NCBI GenBank assembly: GCA_049433545.1
Contig: JBMTEY010000114.1
Span: 1-8,165 of the forward strand
DNA: 8,165 bases
Direction of reading: 5' to 3'
From: Ga0077527 sp049433545
Lineage (GTDB): Bacteria > Pseudomonadota > Gammaproteobacteria > Burkholderiales > SG8-41
A program made the position numbers and the translations under genes. The notes beneath the pieces are model-generated. The model saw nothing but the letters and a program-made list of their open reading frames with translations. It did no database searches and was not told the origin of the DNA. Shown in pieces: positions 5,977-8,165 of this stretch (the first letter of the stretch is position 1; every line of letters starts with the position of its first letter).

Positions 5977-6945
5977 ATGATTAATGCCGCAATCGTCGGT
6001 CTCGGCTGGTGGGGCAAAAGCATCGCCGATGCCGTGCAGGGCAAAAGCAGCAAGCTGCGCTTTGTACACGGCGTGACCCAGGAACTGGATGCCACCCGCG
6101 ACTACGCGCAGGCCAAGGGCTTCAGACTGTCCGCCACGCTCGAAGAAGCGCTCGCCGATCCCGCAGTCCAGGCCGTGGTGCTGGCGACACCCCACTCGCT
6201 GCACTGCCGGCAGGTGATGCAGGTGGCGGTCGCCGGCAAGCCGGTGTTCTGCGAAAAACCGCTGTCGCTGATCCGTGCCGACGCGGAGCGCGCCGTCGCC
6301 GCCTGCAAAAAGGCCGGGGTGCCGCTGGGTGTCGGCCAGAACAAGCGTTTCTGGCCCTCCTGCGCCGAACTGCGCCGCGTGGTCGCCAGCGGCGCGCTGG
6401 GTCGCATCATGCATGTCGAGGGGCACTACAGCAACGAACATTCGAGCAAGTTCTTCGCGCCATGGCGCGACCTGCCGAGCGAGACGCCCGGCGCCGGCAT
6501 GACCGGCACCGGGATCCACATCCTCGACGCCTTTGCCAACATTGCCGGACCTGCAGAACGAATCACCGCGCAGTTCATCAGCCATCGCGAAGGCGGCGAC
6601 CCGCGCGACACGGTATCTGCACTGTTCAAATTCAAAAACGGCATCAGCGGTTTTCTCGGCGCGGTGCGCGCCTCGCCGCTGTATTTCCGGGTGCATGTCT
6701 TCGGTGACGAAGGCTCGGTGGAGGCGCTGGGCGAGACGCAGACCGTGATCCGCCTCAAGGGCGGCAAAACCGAAGTGAAGGATTTTCCAAAAATCGATTC
6801 AGTACTGGCGGAGATGGATGCATTTGCCGACGCGGTGGCGGGCAAGACCCCCTACCCGATCACCACCGATGAAATGATCGACACCATCGCTTCCTTCGAA
6901 GCGGTGATCAATTCAATCAAAACCGGAGAAGCGGTCAGGCTCTGA
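5977..6945 (+). CDS. Gfo/Idh/MocA family oxidoreductase
   Basis: 322 residues of the glucose-fructose oxidoreductase/inositol dehydrogenase family, cytoplasmic NAD(P)-dependent enzymes that mostly oxidise hydroxyls of sugars and polyols. The N-terminal Rossmann motif is G8-L-G-W-W-G13 directly after the start, which supports the ATG at 5977. The family EKP motif is Glu93-Lys94-Pro95, with Lys94 the expected catalytic lysine. His181 lies in GTGIHILD. The aspartate usually four residues before this histidine is Gly177 (MTGTGIH), so catalysis may differ from the standard scheme. There is no Shine-Dalgarno sequence in the AT-rich bases before the ATG. The gene follows two hairpins and a possible promoter, so it may be its own transcription unit while belonging to the same catabolic theme. 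Substrate unknown. Confidence 0.87.
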   Translation: MINAAIVGLGWWGKSIADAVQGKSSKLRFVHGVTQELDATRDYAQAKGFRLSATLEEALADPAVQAVVLATPHSLHCRQVMQVAVAGKPVFCEKPLSLIRADAERAVAACKKAGVPLGVGQNKRFWPSCAELRRVVASGALGRIMHVEGHYSNEHSSKFFAPWRDLPSETPGAGMTGTGIHILDAFANIAGPAERITAQFISHREGGDPRDTVSALFKFKNGISGFLGAVRASPLYFRVHVFGDEGSVEALGETQTVIRLKGGKTEVKDFPKIDSVLAEMDAFADAVAGKTPYPITTDEMIDTIASFEAVINSIKTGEAVRL

Positions 6946-6969
6946 GCGGCGTTTCCGGTCGCGCGGCAA

Positions 6970-7776
6970 TCAGCGGCCGCCTGTCGCTGAAGCCGGCACT
7001 GCCGCAATCCTGCTGCGGATCTCCCGCAACCTGAGTTTCACCCGCTGCGCATTTTCCGCCCCCATGCGCATCAGGATTTTCTGCCCGGCCGAGCGTGCCT
7101 CGAGTTCCGGGTCGGCATAGAGATACAGCACTTTGGGTCTCACCAGCGCGACCGGCGCCTTCAGTTCAGGCGTCGCCAGCAGGTGGTCGATCACCTCGAC
7201 CAGCCGGTCGTTGAAGTGCCCTTTCGGATAACCGAGTTCCCGGTACGCCTGCTGGAACAGCGGGTAGTAATGAAAATAGAACGCCACCAGTTTGTCAATG
7301 GCGACGGCGTCCATCAGCTTCAGGTAGGCGGCGTAACGGGCGGCATTGGCGGGAGCGATGGCATAACTGCCTTCGCTGCCGCTGACGGCGAAAGCACCGT
7401 CGACCCGCTTCAGCGGCAGGATGCGCGTGGCGACCTTGTTGCGCGGCAGGTTGTCGACGGTGGCCACGACGCGGCGCACGAAGCCCTGCAGGATCAGCGC
7501 CCCGCCCAGGCCCTGGTCGGCGGAGAGCCCGGCGATGGCGCCCTGCATGGTACTGTCGCTGGTATCCAGTGCAGGCAGGGGTTTTTCGGGTTTCTTCTCC
7601 GGCACCGGATGGCGGATTTCCGCTTCTGCGGGCATTGGCGGCGGTGGCGGCGCTTCCGCGCGCGGCGCCGACTGCTCGACAGGCGGGGGTTCCGGAGCGC
7701 GGGTCGCGTTCCAGAGGATCAGGCCGAAGAGGCCGGCGCCGCCGATGACAATGACCCACCAGATGATGCGTTGCAT
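6970..7776 (-). CDS. DUF3014 domain protein, N-terminal membrane anchor
   Basis: 268 residues on the minus strand. Residues about 4-22 are one hydrophobic helix (IIWWVIVIGGAGLFGLILW), best read as a membrane anchor. A proline- and acid-rich linker follows (about 27-66), then a globular domain. That domain matches what I know of DUF3014: a DNLPR segment, PLKRVDGAF, AYRELGYPKGHFN, RPKVLYLYADPELE and KILMRMG near the end. The topology suggests the domain is in the periplasm. The function of DUF3014 is unknown to me. AGGAGG (7782-7787) lies five bases before the ATG, a strong ribosome site fixing the start. Its 3' end faces the oxidoreductase gene 24 bases away, so this is a separate unit unrelated to the catabolic cluster. 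A TATCAT box on the minus strand (7806-7811) is a possible -10 element, without a clear -35. Confidence 0.85.
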   Translation of the reverse strand: MQRIIWWVIVIGGAGLFGLILWNATRAPEPPPVEQSAPRAEAPPPPPMPAEAEIRHPVPEKKPEKPLPALDTSDSTMQGAIAGLSADQGLGGALILQGFVRRVVATVDNLPRNKVATRILPLKRVDGAFAVSGSEGSYAIAPANAARYAAYLKLMDAVAIDKLVAFYFHYYPLFQQAYRELGYPKGHFNDRLVEVIDHLLATPELKAPVALVRPKVLYLYADPELEARSAGQKILMRMGAENAQRVKLRLREIRSRIAAVPASATGGR

Positions 7777-7955
7777 GGGCTCCTCCTGCCCGCTTCGATG
7801 AATCTATGATACGCGGGTGGCAATGCGAGTTCCCCGGCTGCAGCGCGCGTTCAGCTTCCAGGTTCCTGGAAACGGGGATTTTTCCAGTTGTTTTTCAGCC
7901 GATCCTCGTCGTTGACCATGCCGCAACCGTCAAGTCCCGCGATTCGCGATGTGAT
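7777..7955. other. Intergenic region between two minus-strand genes
   Basis: These 179 bases hold the ribosome site and a TATCAT-like -10 candidate for the DUF3014 gene, and a 16-base palindrome at 7856-7871. No coding sequence with recognisable features was found. Confidence 0.6.
7856..7871. repeat. Perfect palindromic repeat, TTCCAGG-TT-CCTGGAA
   Basis: Seven-base arms surround a two-base centre. On the minus strand it lies about 85 bases after the stop of the L7/L12-like gene and about 80 bases before the DUF3014 start. There is no T-run after it on the minus strand, so an operator or a weak terminator hairpin are both possible. Confidence 0.45.
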
Positions 7956-8165
7956 TCAACCGCTGCCGGTATAAAAATAAAAAACAGCCAATGCGACCAC
8001 GGCAACCAGGAATATCCACCCCAGCCCGCCCTTCGCCGCTTCAATACTGGCCGCGTTCATGCGGCTTTGCAGGTCGGGTTTGGCATCCAGATACTGTTCA
8101 ACGACGTCCTTGGCTTCCTTGAGGCCGATGCCTTGGTCGATGCGCACGATTTTGATGGCCTCGAT
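7956..8165 (-). CDS. Small membrane protein with ribosomal L7/L12 C-terminal-like segment (5' end outside window)
   Basis: The minus-strand frame is open to the window edge, so only the last 69 residues are visible. The first ones (IEAIKIVRIDQGIGLKEAKD) match the C-terminal domain of ribosomal protein L7/L12, whose hallmark reads roughly VIKxVRExTGLGLKEAKDLVE. After the KEAKDVVEQYLDAKPD segment comes a short linker and a hydrophobic helix (GWIFLVAVVALAVFYFY) ending five residues before or near the C-terminus TGSG, which looks like a tail anchor. A GTG at 8145-8147 is not a credible start because the domain begins before it. Such proteins are not ribosomal L7/L12 itself; their function is unknown to me. 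The domain may bind a protein partner at the membrane, which is inference. Confidence 0.75.
   Translation of the reverse strand: MEAIKIVRIDQGIGLKEAKDVVEQYLDAKPDLQSRMNAASIEAAKGGLGWIFLVAVVALAVFYFYTGSG

Noticed and set aside
6973..6980. GCGGCCGC palindrome near the end of the DUF3014 gene
   Set aside because: It is a chance GC-rich restriction-site palindrome within coding sequence, with no hairpin-plus-T-run that would mark a terminator.
7183..7809. Plus-strand open frame opposite the DUF3014 gene
   Set aside because: It is the antisense shadow of a gene with a strong ribosome site, a membrane helix and a recognised domain.

Overview
This GC-rich window, dense with short-spaced genes, looks like a chromosomal segment of a proteobacterium, probably a betaproteobacterium. 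That placement is an inference from base composition, the DUF3014 gene and the general style of the enzymes; nothing here fixes a genus. No rRNA, tRNA, mobile element or CRISPR array was seen.

Layout. Positions 2-6945 carry seven plus-strand metabolic genes, mostly tightly spaced: the 3' part of a zinc-dependent alcohol dehydrogenase, a two-domain PEP-synthase-like phosphotransferase, an AhpD/carboxymuconolactone-decarboxylase-like protein, two tandem D-2-hydroxyacid dehydrogenases of different subfamilies, a fumarylacetoacetate-hydrolase-family enzyme and a Gfo/Idh/MocA oxidoreductase. Two AT-rich gaps (3986-4030 and 5894-5976) break the run and share a near-identical 19-base motif. Two minus-strand genes converge on the cluster: a DUF3014 membrane-anchored protein, and a small protein (cut by the window end) that joins a ribosomal L7/L12 C-terminal-like segment to a C-terminal membrane helix.

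The main result is that the AhpD-like gene is interrupted by one in-frame TGA (2601-2603) lying exactly where the second cysteine of the CxxC redox motif is expected. The frame then stays open for 125 more family-like residues. Fifteen bases after the TGA is a perfect 6-bp hairpin with a GGTC loop (2619-2634), the same loop tetranucleotide as in the E. coli fdhF SECIS. The best reading is a selenoprotein of 210 residues with a Cys82-x-x-Sec85 active site, which ordinary gene calling would split in two or call a pseudogene. Its start codon overlaps the stop of the phosphotransferase gene (ATGA), so the two are probably made together.

How the genes may work together is inference. The cluster has the shape of a catabolic operon for a hydroxylated or sugar-acid-like compound: dehydrogenases act on alcohol and 2-hydroxyacid groups, the FAH-family enzyme (resembling 2,4-diketo-3-deoxy-sugar-acid hydrolases) cleaves a diketo acid, and the phosphotransferase plus selenoprotein form an unusual pair whose substrate cannot be read from the sequence.
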